From Dillenia suffruticosa (lineage: Eukaryota > Streptophyta > Magnoliopsida > Dilleniales > Dilleniaceae), in the NCBI GenBank assembly GCA_033439265.1, contig JAVTVX010000027.1, forward strand, positions 4,603,001-4,667,000: a stretch of 64,000 nt of DNA. The letters are read 5' to 3'. Below, in pieces: positions 36,130 through 48,451 of the stretch (positions are counted from its first letter, which is position 1; every line of letters starts with the position of its first letter). A program made the position numbers and the translations under genes. The notes below the pieces were generated by a model, which was not told the origin of the DNA, made no database searches, and saw nothing but the letters and a program-made list of their open reading frames with translations.

Positions 36130-36600
36130 ATCGAAAAACCCGTTGTAGGACCCGTCGGGCGAAGAAGAATCGGCCCAGACCCGCGGGCGCGTGACGAGCA
36201 CGCGCCAGAGGGCGCATCTAGCAGGCGCGTGTATTGCATGCGCCACACAGGCGCGTGAAGCGGGGGGGTAGGCGGCGGTCGGGTCGGACCTTGACCCGGA
36301 CCGACCCGCAAACCGACCCGACCGAGTCGGACACGGAACGTTTGATCGGGCGGTCGGGTCAACCCTGACCCGTTGACCGACCCGGTCTGACCCGGCTCAG
36401 GGCTGCTCAGCGCGTGAAGGCGCGTAAGCCGCGTGCCGCGACTGGTCGCGAGTGAGCCGATCCGCGTGTGGCGCGTAGCTGCTCGTGTGAAGCACGCCGC
36501 GCGTCTGATGCGTGCGGCAGGCTGCTGCCGGCACGTGGCGGCGTGTGGGGAGCACCGCCGGCGAGCGGCGGCGAGTGGGGACCCTGGCGGCGCGTCAGGT
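36130..36600 (+). other. GC-rich leader of copia element 2
   Basis: CpG-dense untranslated block with repeated gcgcgt and gacccg/gggtcg units, matching the leader of element 1 in place and composition but diverged in detail. Confidence 0.8.
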
Positions 36601-36857
36601 TGTCGAAAATTGATTTTTTCAATTTTTTTTGGGTTCTATGTGCATATTTGTGACTATTTGTGGGATTTTGTGTACTGAATTAAAGTCCGAATGATGAGAT
36701 GAGGTCCCGGGTTGTGGTGTATGGTGTCCGTTGACTCATATGCTCACTTTGGAGTCAATACTCGATTCATTTTGGATTGTTAATTCGTAGGGTGTACGAA
36801 ATTGTGAAAATAAGCATTATTAGTCACTAACGTCTCTTTCTTTTTGTGACAGAGACA

Positions 36858-37772
36858 ATGGCTGCGACAAAAAATATCGTACTTGATTTCGTTAATGGAG
36901 ACAAGTTCAAAGGTGACAATTATGAGATTTGGCACCGTAAAGTTCAATTTGTTTTCGAGGAGTAGGACCTAGTGGAGGTTCTATTACACGAGATAACAGA
37001 CCCCGGAGTGGGTGATACGCCTCAGGCGAAACTGGATGAGGAGGCGTATCGTGCATGGAAGAAGAAGGATGACCAAGCTAGGGTCATCCTCCTTAGCAGC
37101 ATGCACGATGATCTGATTCCAGTGTACGAGCAGTATGTTACTGCGATGTCGGTTTGGAGTACTCTGAGAGAGCACCTTGGCTCCCGGTCAGCTCCTAAGC
37201 TGAGGATGCTAACTTATAAGTTTATCACCTATAAGAAGAGACCCGATCATACCATGACGCAGCATTTGATGCATATGTTAAGTATGATCGCTTCTCTAAA
37301 GAACATGGGAGAGCCAATGTCTGATGAGTTTCAGGTACTGGGAGTAATCCAGTCCTTGTCTGACTCTTGGGATGTTGTAAAGACCTACCTCACGCACACT
37401 GAGAGTATTCGTACTTTCATGGACGTGCGTAGGCATTGTGAGCTCGAGGAGGAGCGCCAGGAGGAGGCTAGGTCGGTTTCTGGTCATCCCTATATGGTGG
37501 AGTCGAGTAAGGGCTCCAAGGGCGTCAAGCGTAAATGGCGCAAATATGACAAGAAACCTCGCCAAGCTAAGAAGAAGCCATCAGCGAAAACCGTTGATAA
37601 AGGGCAGACACGCAAGAAGAAGGAGCTCGATAAGAGCAAAGTCCGATACTACGTTTGTGGCAAATCTGGGCATTTTGCTCGCAAGTATGGCGAGCGAAAG
37701 GTATGTCCTTCTTCTTTACATGGTATGAGTTATGTTTCATCCACTGTGATGCTTACTAACTCTTCTCATTTG
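36858..37772 (+). pseudogene. gag of copia element 2 (capsid, damaged zinc knuckle)
   Basis: ATG at 36858 opens MAATKNIVLDFVNGDKFKG, the typical copia gag start; a TAG at 36963-36965 breaks the frame after 35 codons and the frame then stays open to 37772. The gag core (SVWSTLREHLGSRSAPKLR, MTQHLMHMLSMIASLKN) is present. The nucleic-acid-binding CCHC knuckle reads Y-V-C-G-K-S-G-H-F-A-R-K-Y-G, so the first and last Cys have become Tyr (G-to-A changes). Confidence 0.85.
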
Positions 37773-39841
37773 TAGATTGTAGACTCAGGAGCCATCGACC
37801 ATGTAGCTCGAGATAGGAGCGCATATGCGGAGTTCCGCCGATTGAGTCCCCAAGCGAGGAGGCTGTACGTGGGGAACGGAGCATTTGTGGTTGTGAAGGG
37901 GATTGGAACATGCAAGTTAATGATGCCAAGTAACCAAGTCCTATACCTGCATCATGTGCTGTATGCTCCCGAGATTCGGCGGAATCTCATTTTTGTCCTT
38001 TGTTTAGATCGTTTAGGATACTCTGTCATTTTCAGAAATTTGAGTGTTTTTGTCATTTACGATAACTCTGTTTTATGTACTGGTTTAGTCCATGATGGAC
38101 ATTATGCGCTGAATTTGGTTTCCTTTAATAAAATTTCTGATTTGTCTTTTATTGCGTATACATCTGATAGCGTAGTTGATGATGTTTCTATTTGGCATAG
38201 TAGACTTGGCTACATAGGGCAAGAGAGAATGAACTGGTTAGCTACGAGTGGCTTGTTGGGCCCGCTAACCCGGATCGAGTTGCCCTTATGTGAGTTTTGC
38301 CTAGCCGGCAAAGCGACGAGAAAACTATTTGGAAAAACAATGAGGGCTGGGACCCCATTGCAATTGATTCACTCCGATATTTGTGGACCTATGAATGTGA
38401 GAACCCGAAACGGAGTCACGTATTTCATTACGTTCATAAATGATTACACGCGTTTCGGTTACGTCTACCTAATCTCGCACAAGTCTGAGGCATTAGATTG
38501 CTTCAGGAGGTTTATCATCGAGGTAGAAAACCAGTTAGACTTAAGAATTAAAACTCTCAGAACCGATAGAGGACGCGAGTATTTGTCTGAGGAGTTTAAA
38601 GAGTTCTGTTTCGAAAAGGGTATTACGAGACAGTTGACTATTCCTGCTACTCCCTAGCAGAACGGGGTAGCCGAGAGAAGGAATAAGACTCTGTTGGAGA
38701 TGGTGAGATCGATGATGGCGTAGGCCAATTTGGCTATTTCCCACTGGGGAGATGCATTGTTGACTGTTGCCTACGTTTTTAACCGTGTTCCAACGAAGTC
38801 TGTAGTCAGTACCCCATACGAGCTTTGGACAGGGAGGCAGCCTAACCTTAGCCATTTGAGACCATGGGGTTGTGCCGCATACGTTTATGATTCCTCGCAC
38901 CTACACGGCAAGTTAAGCCCACGAGAAAAGAAATGTATTTTTATAAGGTACTCTGAATATTCTAAGAGACATGTGTTCCTAGGTGAACGTACGGATGGCA
39001 CGGTCTCTGAGATCGAATCTCGTAATGCTACGTTCCTGGAAAATGATTTCCCTAAGAGAGGTGAAATCGATCAGGATTTCACATTTTATGAGATGGGTGA
39101 GCCTGACGGCCCAACTGAGCCCAGGGGAGGGAACCAAGAGCCTAAAATGGATCTTGGTCCTAGTGGGAGTAACCCATCTTGAGGTGAGAGGGCTCCTCCT
39201 CCTCATAGGAGTAGCCGGAGACATGTATTCCGACGTCATTTTCCGATAGAGGATGAGATTCTCATCGTGACTCCCGAAGATGATGAGGAACCTCAAACCT
39301 TTGAGGAGACTCTCGAGAGTCCTATGAAGGACCAATGGTTAGAGACCATGAAAGAGGAGATAGAATCAATGAGGGTCAACGGGGTCTGGGACCTAGTTGA
39401 CCTACCTGAGGATAGAAGGGCTATAGGGAACAAGTGGGTTCTCAAAATCAAAAAAAAGGCCGACGGATCGGTGGAAAGATACAAAGGCCACTTAGTAGCC
39501 AAGGGTTACACACAGACAAAAGGGCATTGATTACGAGGAGACCTTATCCCCCGTAGTCAAATTTACATCGATCCGTCTACTCTTGGCAATTGTCGCAAGC
39601 ATGGATCTAGAGTTGCATCAGATGGATGTAAAGACCGCTTTCTTTAATGGAAATCTGGATGAGGAGATCTACATGGAGCAACCCTCTAGGTTCGTTCTAG
39701 TAGGTCATGAGGACAAAGTCTGTCGACTTCGGATATATGGCCTAAAGCAATCATCCAGGCGGTGGTACCTAAGATTCCACGAGGAGGTGATATCTTATGG
39801 TTTTACAATGATCGAGGAGGATCATTGTGTTTACTTGATAC
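37773..39841 (+). pseudogene. pol part A of copia element 2 (protease, integrase, start of RT)
   Basis: Starts with a stop at the expected Trp before IVDSGAIDHVARDR (aspartic protease, DSG). Integrase follows: His/Cys finger ending LPLCEFCLAGKATRK, core with IHSDICGPM and INDYTRFGYVY, TLRTDRGREY. TAG at 38655 and 38721 interrupts (TP-stop-QNGVAERR; MMA-stop-ANL), and TGA at 39180. RT begins GVWDLVDLPEDRRAIGNKWV. One extra base near 39522 shifts the frame before GIDYEETLSPVVKF. It ends at EEDHCVYLI where the solo LTR is inserted. Confidence 0.88.
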
Positions 39842-42601
39842 TGTAACACCGACCCTCGGTGTATTCTATAGTGAATTCCATTTAATATATATATACATAT
39901 ATGTTGTTTCTATTACTACAGGTTCATGAATTTTCACAAAAAAAAAATGATATTTGACGGTAAAATACAAATCGGATCAATTTTGACTCAAAGAGATTCA
40001 AAACCTTAATTTCATATTAAATAAGTTAAATTAGGTCTAATATAAGATTTTGGGCCTAGTATGAAATTATGAAAATTTTATGGGTCAAATTAGAATTTTT
40101 ATAAGTCAAAGGACTTGTTAGCAATTAACAAAACTTAAATGAAATGTGACAAGTGTATTCTTGTGTTGAACAAGTGTTATAGTGAGGAGGACAAGTGTTG
40201 GCCAAATGGAGATGAGAAAGGCAAGGTGGGCCAATGAGAACACATGCACAAAAAAAAAAGAACCAATCAAAACACATGCAATAGTCAAAATGATCCTATG
40301 GTTTAGATTAATTGGAGATTTGATCCAAGGGTGGTGACTTATTAACACAATAATAAAAGAAGAAGGCCTTAGAATGCTTGTTCATTCTTCCCAAATTCGT
40401 GAGAACAAGGAGAGAAGCAAGAGAGGAAGACAAAGAAAGTGAGGTAAGAAATTTTATCCTGTCTTACTTTAAATGTTATTTCTGTCCGTGATTCATCTCT
40501 GTTTTAAGGCATCTAAGAGCCAGAATTTGAAAATGTGATAGTTATATGAATTGTAGATCTAAGTCTTATTTTTCCAACGAGGTAAGAATCACCAAATTCT
40601 GATGCCTGTGCAAAACGTTATGGCACTTTTCCTGAAACTCGACATAGAAGCGTCCTGTTTCGAACCTTGACAGTAGTGAGTAAAAACGACCCCTCTCCAC
40701 TCTTAGTTTGAAGAAACACAAAACATGAAAGTTATAGATATATGCCTTGTCTATAACATATAAAAATTTCAGCCATTACGCATGAGGAAATTGAAAGTTA
40801 TACAATTTTCCTTAAAACTGTGTTGACAGAAACTGTATGTTTCACTAAAACGTATCTGTCCTGTTCATGAATTTTGTTCAACCCCTTCCAGACATATTTA
40901 GATAAAACTCAGAACACGAAAGTTGTAGATCTACATCGTAACTATAACATGTTAAAATTTCGTTAGACTTTGATGAGTAGGATGAAAGTTATAGCTTCTG
41001 TACGAAAACTGGACAGAATCTGAAACTTAAATATGGCTGTAACAAAATGAGGCTTACCGGGAATTCTGTGATTTGAATCTGAGGAAGTGTGCAAAATGAA
41101 AGTTATAGTGCTATCCCTTAGCTTTAAAATGAGACAAGAATCATCTGATTTGGATTGGTATAGCCAAAGTTATAGTCTGTTTTCCATGACTGCGCAGGTT
41201 AAAAATCTGCGGACTGTTTGTCTCCCTAAGAGTTATTTGAGTTGAACGGAGGGGACACTTGATTTACGCTTTGTGGAAATATTGGGGAGTGCGTTATCCT
41301 CCCCTAACTGTGAGTGGGACTTGACATCTACTTTTAATTGATACCGTGTTTTAAAAAGCTTTCAAAAGCATGATTTAAAATGGTATGATTGACCTATTCT
41401 TCTGGATTTATGAAAATGTTTTGTGATATATGGAGTGTCCCAACTTATTTATATCGATATGCATCCATGATTTTGATACTTGATGATTGTGCCACACTTT
41501 GATATATCCACATGATTTTATGCTTTCATTGCATATTGGCACATGCTTTTGACATGATAAGGCTTGATGATTTGGCTTGAGATATGTGATTTGGGCTGGA
41601 TGCCCCTGTGGATACTGTGATGATGATGATATGCTTCCTATGGCATTCCGTAGCTACGAAGGACATTTGGTAGAGGCACCTGTTGTGTCCGGATACGCCT
41701 CTGCAGGGGGTATCCGCCAGATCGTCATACATATTGTATGGACAGTCGTTGGTTGAACCACTCCGGGGAGGACCTTGGTAGGTCTAGCACCGGCGGGTTT
41801 CCATACACGCTTGATCCTTGATACGTGTACGATATATATATACAGGCTAGTTGGAGTAGTCTGTGGCCAACGTTGGGGTAGAGAGCCTTATTTTATTACT
41901 TGCACTGTGAAAACCCCCAACGTTGCCCGTCCTTGGCCATGGTCGGCCCTTGCCGGGATATTTTCGGCTGGCTCTATACGATATAACGGACATACATACT
42001 GGATGCATATTTGATTTGATACGTATGCTGTGAATGATTTATTGAGATGTCATAATATTTTTTTTTGCATACTATGGATTTATTGGGACATAATTTTGGC
42101 ACTCCTAATTCACCCAAAAATTAATTGTAGCATGTCATTCCCCCCGACTTGCTGAGTACCAACCCCCCTCTCTATGGTACTCACCCCTCACATTTCCCTC
42201 CTACAGGGGTAGACTCAGACCGAGAGATTTGTGCGCATTGTTGTATTGGATATTCTTTGGAGACTACTGGGCCGGGGTATGACTACCCGCTCTTCCGCTA
42301 TATATTAAGGTTATTGTTTCATCTTGAGAAAGTTAGGATGACCATTGTATTTGTTTAAATTGGGATGACTGTATTTATAATTCTTCTGGTCTGTATAAGG
42401 TTCACTCTCACTCATTTTAATTTACATTGAGGCATACATGTATTATTTTTATCACTTGGGGATCTTTGTGATTTGGAAACTTGGATTATGTGAATGTTAC
42501 AGCCTTACGGTGCTTTGATGTGCGGGACGTGGTGCCTGTGCATCTAGGTGCCGCGGCGGGCTCGTTGCGTGCCTGGCTCGGGAGTGGGTCGGGGCGTGAC
42601 A
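39842..42601 (+). mobile_element. Solo LTR (gypsy-like), 2,760 bp, inserted in copia RT
   Basis: Begins tgtaacaccgaccc and ends gggtcggggcgtgaca: TG...CA ends with an extended imperfect terminal inverted repeat. The duplication gatac lies at 39837-39841 and 42602-42606. Joining the flanks restores Y-L-I-R-S-D-N-S-F-V-I-L-S-L-Y-V-D-D. There is no internal repeat copy, PBS or coding region, so this is a solo LTR left by recombination of a larger element rather than a whole one. Long LTRs with tgtaaca/tgtcacg-type ends are typical of Ty3/gypsy chromoviruses, but without an internal region the superfamily is an inference. Confidence 0.88.
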
Positions 42602-43616
42602 GATACGATCTGATAACTCTTTTGTGATCCTGTCCTTGTATGTGGACGATATACTGTTGGCTGGGAACAACATTCAGTATATGATGACGATCAAGGCTTG
42701 GTTGTCATTGAGCTTCGACATGATCGACATGGGTGAAGCTGAGTTCATCCTTGGAGTTAAGATCCAGAGAGATCGATCGAGAAGAATGTTGGCTCTTTCA
42801 CAAGAGACCTACATTAAGAAAATTCTCGAGTGCTTTGGGATGAGTGATTGTAATCTCATTGATACTCCAATCACCAAGTGTGATGGTCTGAGTCTTGAGA
42901 TGTGCCCGAAAACACAGGAAGATATAAGGGAGATGCGTAAAATCCCTTATTCCAGTGCAGTGGGAAGTCTGATGTATGCGATGTTGTGTACACGACCAGA
43001 CATATGTTACGCAGTCGGTCTGGTGAGTAGATATCAATCAAATCCTGGAAGGGGTCACTGGAGAGTAGTGAAAATGATTTTTAGATATCTCAAGGGAACT
43101 GTGAGCTACTCCTTGTGTTATGGGAGAGGGGATTTGCGCCTCATAGGATATTCAGACGCCGACTGGGGCGGTGATCTGGATAAGCGCAAATCGATATCAG
43201 GTTTTGCCTTCTTGCTCAATGGCGGTGCCATTTCTTGGAGCAGCAAGAAGCAAACCTGTGTAGCTTTATCTACGATGGAGGCTGAGTTCGTGGCTTGCTC
43301 AGTCGCAGTTCAGGAGAGTGTTTGACTCCGAAAACTATTAGATGACTTAGGGGTTGTGGCTGATAGTGGGAGACCAGTGATGATTTACTGTGATAATCAG
43401 GCTGCTATCGCCTACACTCGAGATCCTAAGTATCATAGTAGGACCAAACACATAGACACAAGATATAATTTTGTTAGAGACATCATCGAGAAGGGTGAAG
43501 TGACCGTCAAGTACATCTTGACACATTACATGGTGGCTGATCCCTTCACCAAATCCATCACTAGAGACTCATTTATAACACATGGAGAGTCATTGGGTTT
43601 GAGAATATTTTGACTT
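42602..43616 (+). pseudogene. pol part B of copia element 2 (RT C-terminal half and RNase H)
   Basis: Continues RT with an intact YVDD at 42639-42650, then LGVKIQRDRSRRMLALSQ and RPDICYAVGLVSRYQSNPG. RNase H has YSDADWGGDLDKRKS, STMEAEFVACSVA and YCDNQAAIAYTRDP, so its acidic residues are kept. A TGA at 43323-43325 replaces the expected Trp in ESVWLRKLL. The frame ends at GESLGLRIF and a stop. Confidence 0.88.
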
Positions 43617-44744
43617 TTCTCATTGTACTAAACTGATGATGTGATGCTTATTATATTTATATATGATTTTGTGCATTATTCAGTCACATTTATATTTTCT
43701 TAAATAATGCACTTATTTATATTATGTATATTTTTTATGTGATAAAATATATGTCAAGCAGGTGAGGTTGTCTCTCTCACACGAGCGACCACCTCCAACT
43801 CTGAGTGAGTGGAGATGAGACAGTTTCTAGTCGTAAGAGGCATTGAGAGTGGCCCAGCTATAACAAAAGTCGCCCTGATACGTGTTCAGGATGAGGTCAT
43901 TTGGGTTATGACCGACATGGAAATACCCACATCCATGTTGCATGTGAGTAGCCAGATTTGAGATCTCAGATATCGCATGCGATAGTGATATTGTCTCTGA
44001 GACACTCTCTCTGAGATCTCTGGGTAGAGTCTTGTGTAGACTGAGTCCCGTATCTGCACAGTGTTAAGAAATCTAACATATGCCCTTTTGAGAAATAAGG
44101 GATGAACACTGTGGCACGCGTTTCATACCGCGTGTGATGACGACTAGGGATAGTGGGAGCAATTACATGAGACGATGATCTATTCATGATCCCCGTTCCC
44201 ACTGTGTGAGACCCGAGATCCATTGGGTGGGATCTCTAGTACCCTTATTTTACTTTCGACTGTTTCTAGAAGTCTTGATTCAGTGTTTGTTATTTTAGTC
44301 TGTTTACCTATGGCCCGGAAGATAAATTGAGGTCTAAGGGGCAGGTATAGGAAAGTAGCTAAATTGAAATCGATGGATTCGAATTTGGGAAAGGAAGACC
44401 AATCTATATTATATCGTTGTGTTGTATTCACCGATCGGTCTGTTACGTATATCCACGTTGGGATACGAACGTAATAGTGAATACACATTCGAGGATATAT
44501 TGGGGATGACTTTCGATGAGGAAAGTGACTCGAATGATGTAAATGTGATGAGTCTGAGGTACAGCGAGATATTTGTTTTATTATTAACGGCGACTCCTCG
44601 AACATCCTAACAGATGCATCGAGAAGTCTTTATTTGCAGGTGTACTCGCCAGTCGCACGACACCCAATCTAGTATGAAAATCCAGAAGGGTGATACAGGA
44701 GATCGCATGAGCTGTGATCTCGTGATGGATGAAAATGCCCTCGT

Positions 44745-44758
44745 GTGCAAGTGGGAGA
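44745..44758 (+). other. Polypurine tract of element 2
   Basis: gtgcaagtgggaga immediately before the 3' LTR, same as element 1. Confidence 0.8.
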
Positions 44759-45196
44759 TGAAAGAATGAATGCCCACGTGGGGCATCTTTCCATATTTGA
44801 AAAAAGAAAATTATCTCACTTTCCATATGCATAAATGGTAACTGATGAGATTTGAATTCCCTACCATTTGTGGTGTCGGAGATATATGGAAACTAGGGCA
44901 AAACCCTAGAAAGCATACAATAACGATTAGCACAAAATTTGTGAGGAGACACAATAGAGAGGGAGAAAAATTCTGCGAAGAGAATTTGTGTCACCGGATT
45001 CGATTGCGGTGTTGTGGTGCTGCGGTGATAGCTCGGCTTTCGTGGTTATTATCCCGACGGCGAGGTCATTTGATCGAGGTTCGTGGTTCTCCGGATTTTG
45101 CAATCTACTTTTTGAGGTATGCCCGAAAACCCTAATCTTTTATGATTCTAAAAATTTTGCACGCTTCCGCATGTGTATGTGCATATAAATCCAACA
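44759..45196 (+). repeat. 3' LTR of copia element 2
   Basis: Near-copy of 35162-35600, followed by the target-site duplication acatc at 45197-45201. Confidence 0.95.
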
Positions 45197-45201
45197 ACAT
45201 C

Positions 45202-46258
45202 AGATTTATTATCTTGTGATTTTAACCGCTTGAATTGAAATGAAACTTCTCCTATGTTCTAGAGGTTCGCAACTTTGTAGAAATGCCTCAGTCATAAACA
45301 TACATGGTGTTATCTTCCCTAACATGCCTTGATTCATTCACGAGTTATCCCTTTAGGTCAAGTTTGAATGGCGATGTTGGCATTTCAAGTGTCTTTCCTC
45401 TAACTTTGCAAAGTAAATCATAAACTCCCTCAATATGGTGATCTTCTGGAAGTCTCAAAAGCCAAGTAAACTAGTTTGGACTCTCTAAATGGTGGGTGAT
45501 CATATATACCATATGGTCATTAACAATTTCTTGAAAGAGAAACTTTCCACTCAACTCCACATAATCTTCGTAATCCACTATCTCACATGAACTAGCTGTT
45601 TGCCATTAATAGAATATTCATTGCCCAGGTATATGCTGCAAATCTGCAGCAGATGCACCCAAAAGGCTGATAGGGTATAGAAAAATGTCCCACTAGATGC
45701 AAGTGCAGTCAAGCATGGCAAAAAATCACAACATAAAAGAATGTTGCAGTTTGTTTACTCAATCTTCATCTTGAAACCATTTTTCTTTCACTTACAATGT
45801 GAAAGGAGTCACTTCATTTTTTATGCCTTGAAACCAAAGCAATTTTAAATTGGCCTGCTTCATTTGGCACCTTCTCTTTACAGGTAGCTCCAATAATTCT
45901 CAGTCCATGAATTGGTCATATGACCTGAATTTAATGTAGAATTTTGGTTCGAGTATTTGTTTAAGCCATAATCTGTTTTTTTTTTAATAAAAAAAACCCT
46001 TAAATTTAATGAGGACCCTTTAAAAAAATTGCTGCTGCAGGCGAGGCCGGCAGCCTAAAATGTTTAAAAAGTTGCAGTTGTTCCAACAAAGTTTTGGCTC
46101 TTTTTATCCTGGCATTTGTCAATATTGTCCAATTCTCTGAATAATGCAAAACGGTGGAAACAGTCTAGTATTCAAAACGATGTACCTTAATTTTATTATT
46201 CTACATTTGAGTAAGATAAAGGATTGCAATTTTGTAGAATAATCATCACACTGAAAAC
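45202..46258. other. Intergenic between GRAS pseudogenes
   Basis: Original 3' flank of GRAS copy 1 leading to GRAS copy 2. No gene recognised. Confidence 0.45.
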
Positions 46259-48063
46259 ATGTTCTCCCCTTTTGCTTTTTCTGATCACAATAAAATTCAA
46301 GGTGGGTATGGTCTTAGGGAAGCATTTGCATTCCAAAAGCAGCAGATTGAAACAACATTCTCTGGTTGAGGCTTTGATCAAGAACCATTTTCAGAATGCT
46401 GGTCTTGGAATGATTTCAGTTTGGATCAAACTAACTCTGGAAATCAGTCAAGGAAGGAGATGAAAATGTCAAATGATGTCCAATGCAAAGATTTAGAACT
46501 TCTTGTGGCAAAGAAGACTGTGCCACACTCACTTTCTATGGCATCTTTGGAGCTATCTAGCAACACTGGAAATAGCTTCAACAAGATGAAAGGAGAAAAA
46601 ATGTATTGAAGCAGCCCGTAAAAATCACAGGGGTAACCAGAGATTGTCCCCCGTAGAAGTTGCAAGGCTTGGAGGAGCAAAGTTCATTCATTACTCAAGC
46701 CCAAGAAATGTTGGCTTGTTATTTATAAGCACCCTTTTGACTATACTCTCACAAACCTATCTGAAGAATAAGCAAGAGATGTTGAGACCCTCTTTACTTT
46801 TCGCCGCAGTTGAGAAGATCAATGACAAGGAATTTGGCCACGCAACCAATTGGCTCAAACATTATGATTGGATTTCCTCCAAAGCTGGTGATCCAGTTCA
46901 ACGTGTTGCTTTCTATTTTGCCGAGGCTCTTCGTGAAAAACTTGCTTTGGAAACAGGAAAGATGAGAGCAAAAGGTTTGGAGGAGAAGCGCAAGAGTGAA
47001 ATGATGGATGCCGCATTGGACTTTGACCTTGTGACTCTAGTATGGCACAAGGAAATCCCTCTTCCCCAAGCTATGACCTTCAGTTTTGTACAGGCTTTAC
47101 TAGAAGGTGTCTCATCTGCACGCAGAATTCTTCTGATAGATCTTGCAATAGGAGGCAGTCGATGGACAATCTTCATGCAAACATTGACAGAGTTCAGACA
47201 ATGTCCTATTGAGCTTCTGAAAATATCTGCAGTTGGAATTAAAGGGGGACAGAAGATAGATGAGGTAGGCATGAACCTAGCAAGCTTTGCGATATCACTA
47301 AAATACCATTTGCATTCGAAGAAATTTATGCGTCAGACTTGGATAAGCTTAAGGAAGAACATTTCCACATAGGAGATAATGAAGATATGGCAATCTTCTG
47401 TGCACACATACTTAGAACAATGGTGTCAACGCCTAAATGATTGGAGTCTCTAAAGATGGTGTTAAGAAAGCTCAACCCGTCTATTATGTTGGTCACTGAA
47501 GTTGAAGCAAATCACCCAATTCGTGGATTGCTTCATTGAGGCACTGTTCCTCTATGGGGCATATTTTGATAGTCTAGATGTTCGTATGAGTCACCAACAG
47601 AGAGTTAGCCTAATATGAGTCACCAAACAGTTGGCCTAATAGGATGTGGCGCTAGGTTTATTAACCAAGTTTTCGAGTTCGACTCGCGGTTTGAGTATGG
47701 AAAAAACTACGTTGGGAGAATAGTCCCCTTAAAAGGACCACTGCAATTCCTGAACCGTATTAGTCGGAGTATGGATTCGAATATCGATTGATATAGTACA
47801 AAAAAAAAAGATGTTCGTATGAGTCCAGGCAATTGAGTTGGTTTATTTTCACGAATTGCAATTGAAGGTGATGAGGGGCTTAATAGAATGTGAAGATTGA
47901 AGTCGTTTGGGATGGAAGAAATTGAGCTTGGTGGATCACGTTTTTGCCAAGCAATTCGCTTGTGGTAACTTTTGTACTTTTGATAGGATAGGAAAATTCC
48001 TCACCAATGGGTGGAAGGGTACTCTGTCTCTGCTTGGAAGTTCCACTGGGAAAGAGAGAGATA
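46259..48063 (+). pseudogene. GRAS-family regulator, heavily broken (copy 2)
   Basis: Second copy of the same GRAS type as 33360-35081. It opens MFSPFAFSDHNKIQGGYG at 46259 with a stop at residue 37. It has a stop after KMKGEKMY (about 46607), and two shifts around 46640-46800 (LSPVEVARLGGAKF, then IYKHPFDYTLTNLSEE in another frame). The longest intact part is FAAVEKINDKEFGHATNWLK through VHIID-like RILLIDLAIGGSRWTIFMQ (46800-47330). After another shift the PFYRE region is cut by a SINE at 47594-47809; the final SAW motif (SAWKFH) is visible near 48030-48050. Far more decayed than copy 1. Confidence 0.82.
47594..47809 (+). mobile_element. tRNA-derived SINE (Au-like) inside GRAS pseudogene 2
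   Basis: Contains A-box-like tggcctaatagg (about 47631-47642), B-box-like gagttcgactcg (about 47674-47686) and a terminal A tract (47800-47808). Flanked by an exact 16-bp target-site duplication gatgttcgtatgagtc at 47578-47593 and 47810-47825. The first about 30 bp (tatgagtcaccaa...cctaa) are tandemly repeated at the 5' end, so the element seems to have gained a partial duplication after or during insertion. Same family as 2823-3017. Confidence 0.88.
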
Positions 48064-48451
48064 ATTAAGCATGTCATGCAAATCTATATTGTCTAGAAAG
48101 ACTAGTCCAAAGCCAACCACCATATGGTCTGTCTATTTGTTTGTTTTTCTAAATTCAAAGATCCAAGCAATGGAATGAAATGCTAGACCGGCATATTCAC
48201 GCTACTCTAAATTTTCCCCAGCTCAAATAAACAAGGTAACTGTGGCAATTCTCAATCACCTGAAATAATGAATCAGAACAATATGAAACAGTGGAAACAC
48301 CCCTTTCCCTGCTTTACCGAGTATGCTACAATTGCAGAAAGCAATAGGCGGAGTCATGTAATTTTCACCCAAAAAAAATGTTAAGTTGATAAATCCATCA
48401 ATTAGAACACTTTCCCAAATCCAGATTCGGGTGATTCCCGCACAAGCCCCT
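48064..48451. other. Spacer between convergent GRAS 2 and FPP7-like pseudogenes
   Basis: About 390 bp with no recognised feature. Confidence 0.4.

Larger units (their letters stand above)
35162..45196 (+). mobile_element. Ty1/copia retrotransposon, element 2, carrying a nested solo LTR
   Basis: 10,035 bp including a 2,760-bp nested insertion. TG...CA LTRs; target-site duplication acatc at 35157-35161 and 45197-45201. PBS at 35602-35613, purine tract gtgcaagtgggaga before the 3' LTR. Order gag, protease, integrase, reverse transcriptase, RNase H fits copia. Removing the nested insertion restores one continuous RT frame. Six in-frame stops and one frameshift make it non-autonomous. It sits immediately 3' of GRAS pseudogene 1. 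Confidence 0.96.

Noticed and set aside
37698..37775. Possible spliced intron at the gag-protease junction of copia element 2 (gtatgt at the left, a cttactaactc branch-like motif and tttgtag at the right)
   Set aside because: The reading frame is open through it except for one TAG where related elements have Trp before IVDSGA, so a TGG-to-TAG mutation explains it more simply.
39842..42601. Complete gypsy retrotransposon or a gene inside the copia element
   Set aside because: No internal repeat copy, PBS or coding sequence; the ends and 5-bp duplication fit a solo LTR.
47631..47690. A tRNA gene
   Set aside because: A and B boxes are present but no acceptor stem or anticodon arm can be drawn, and the A tail with a 16-bp duplication shows a SINE.
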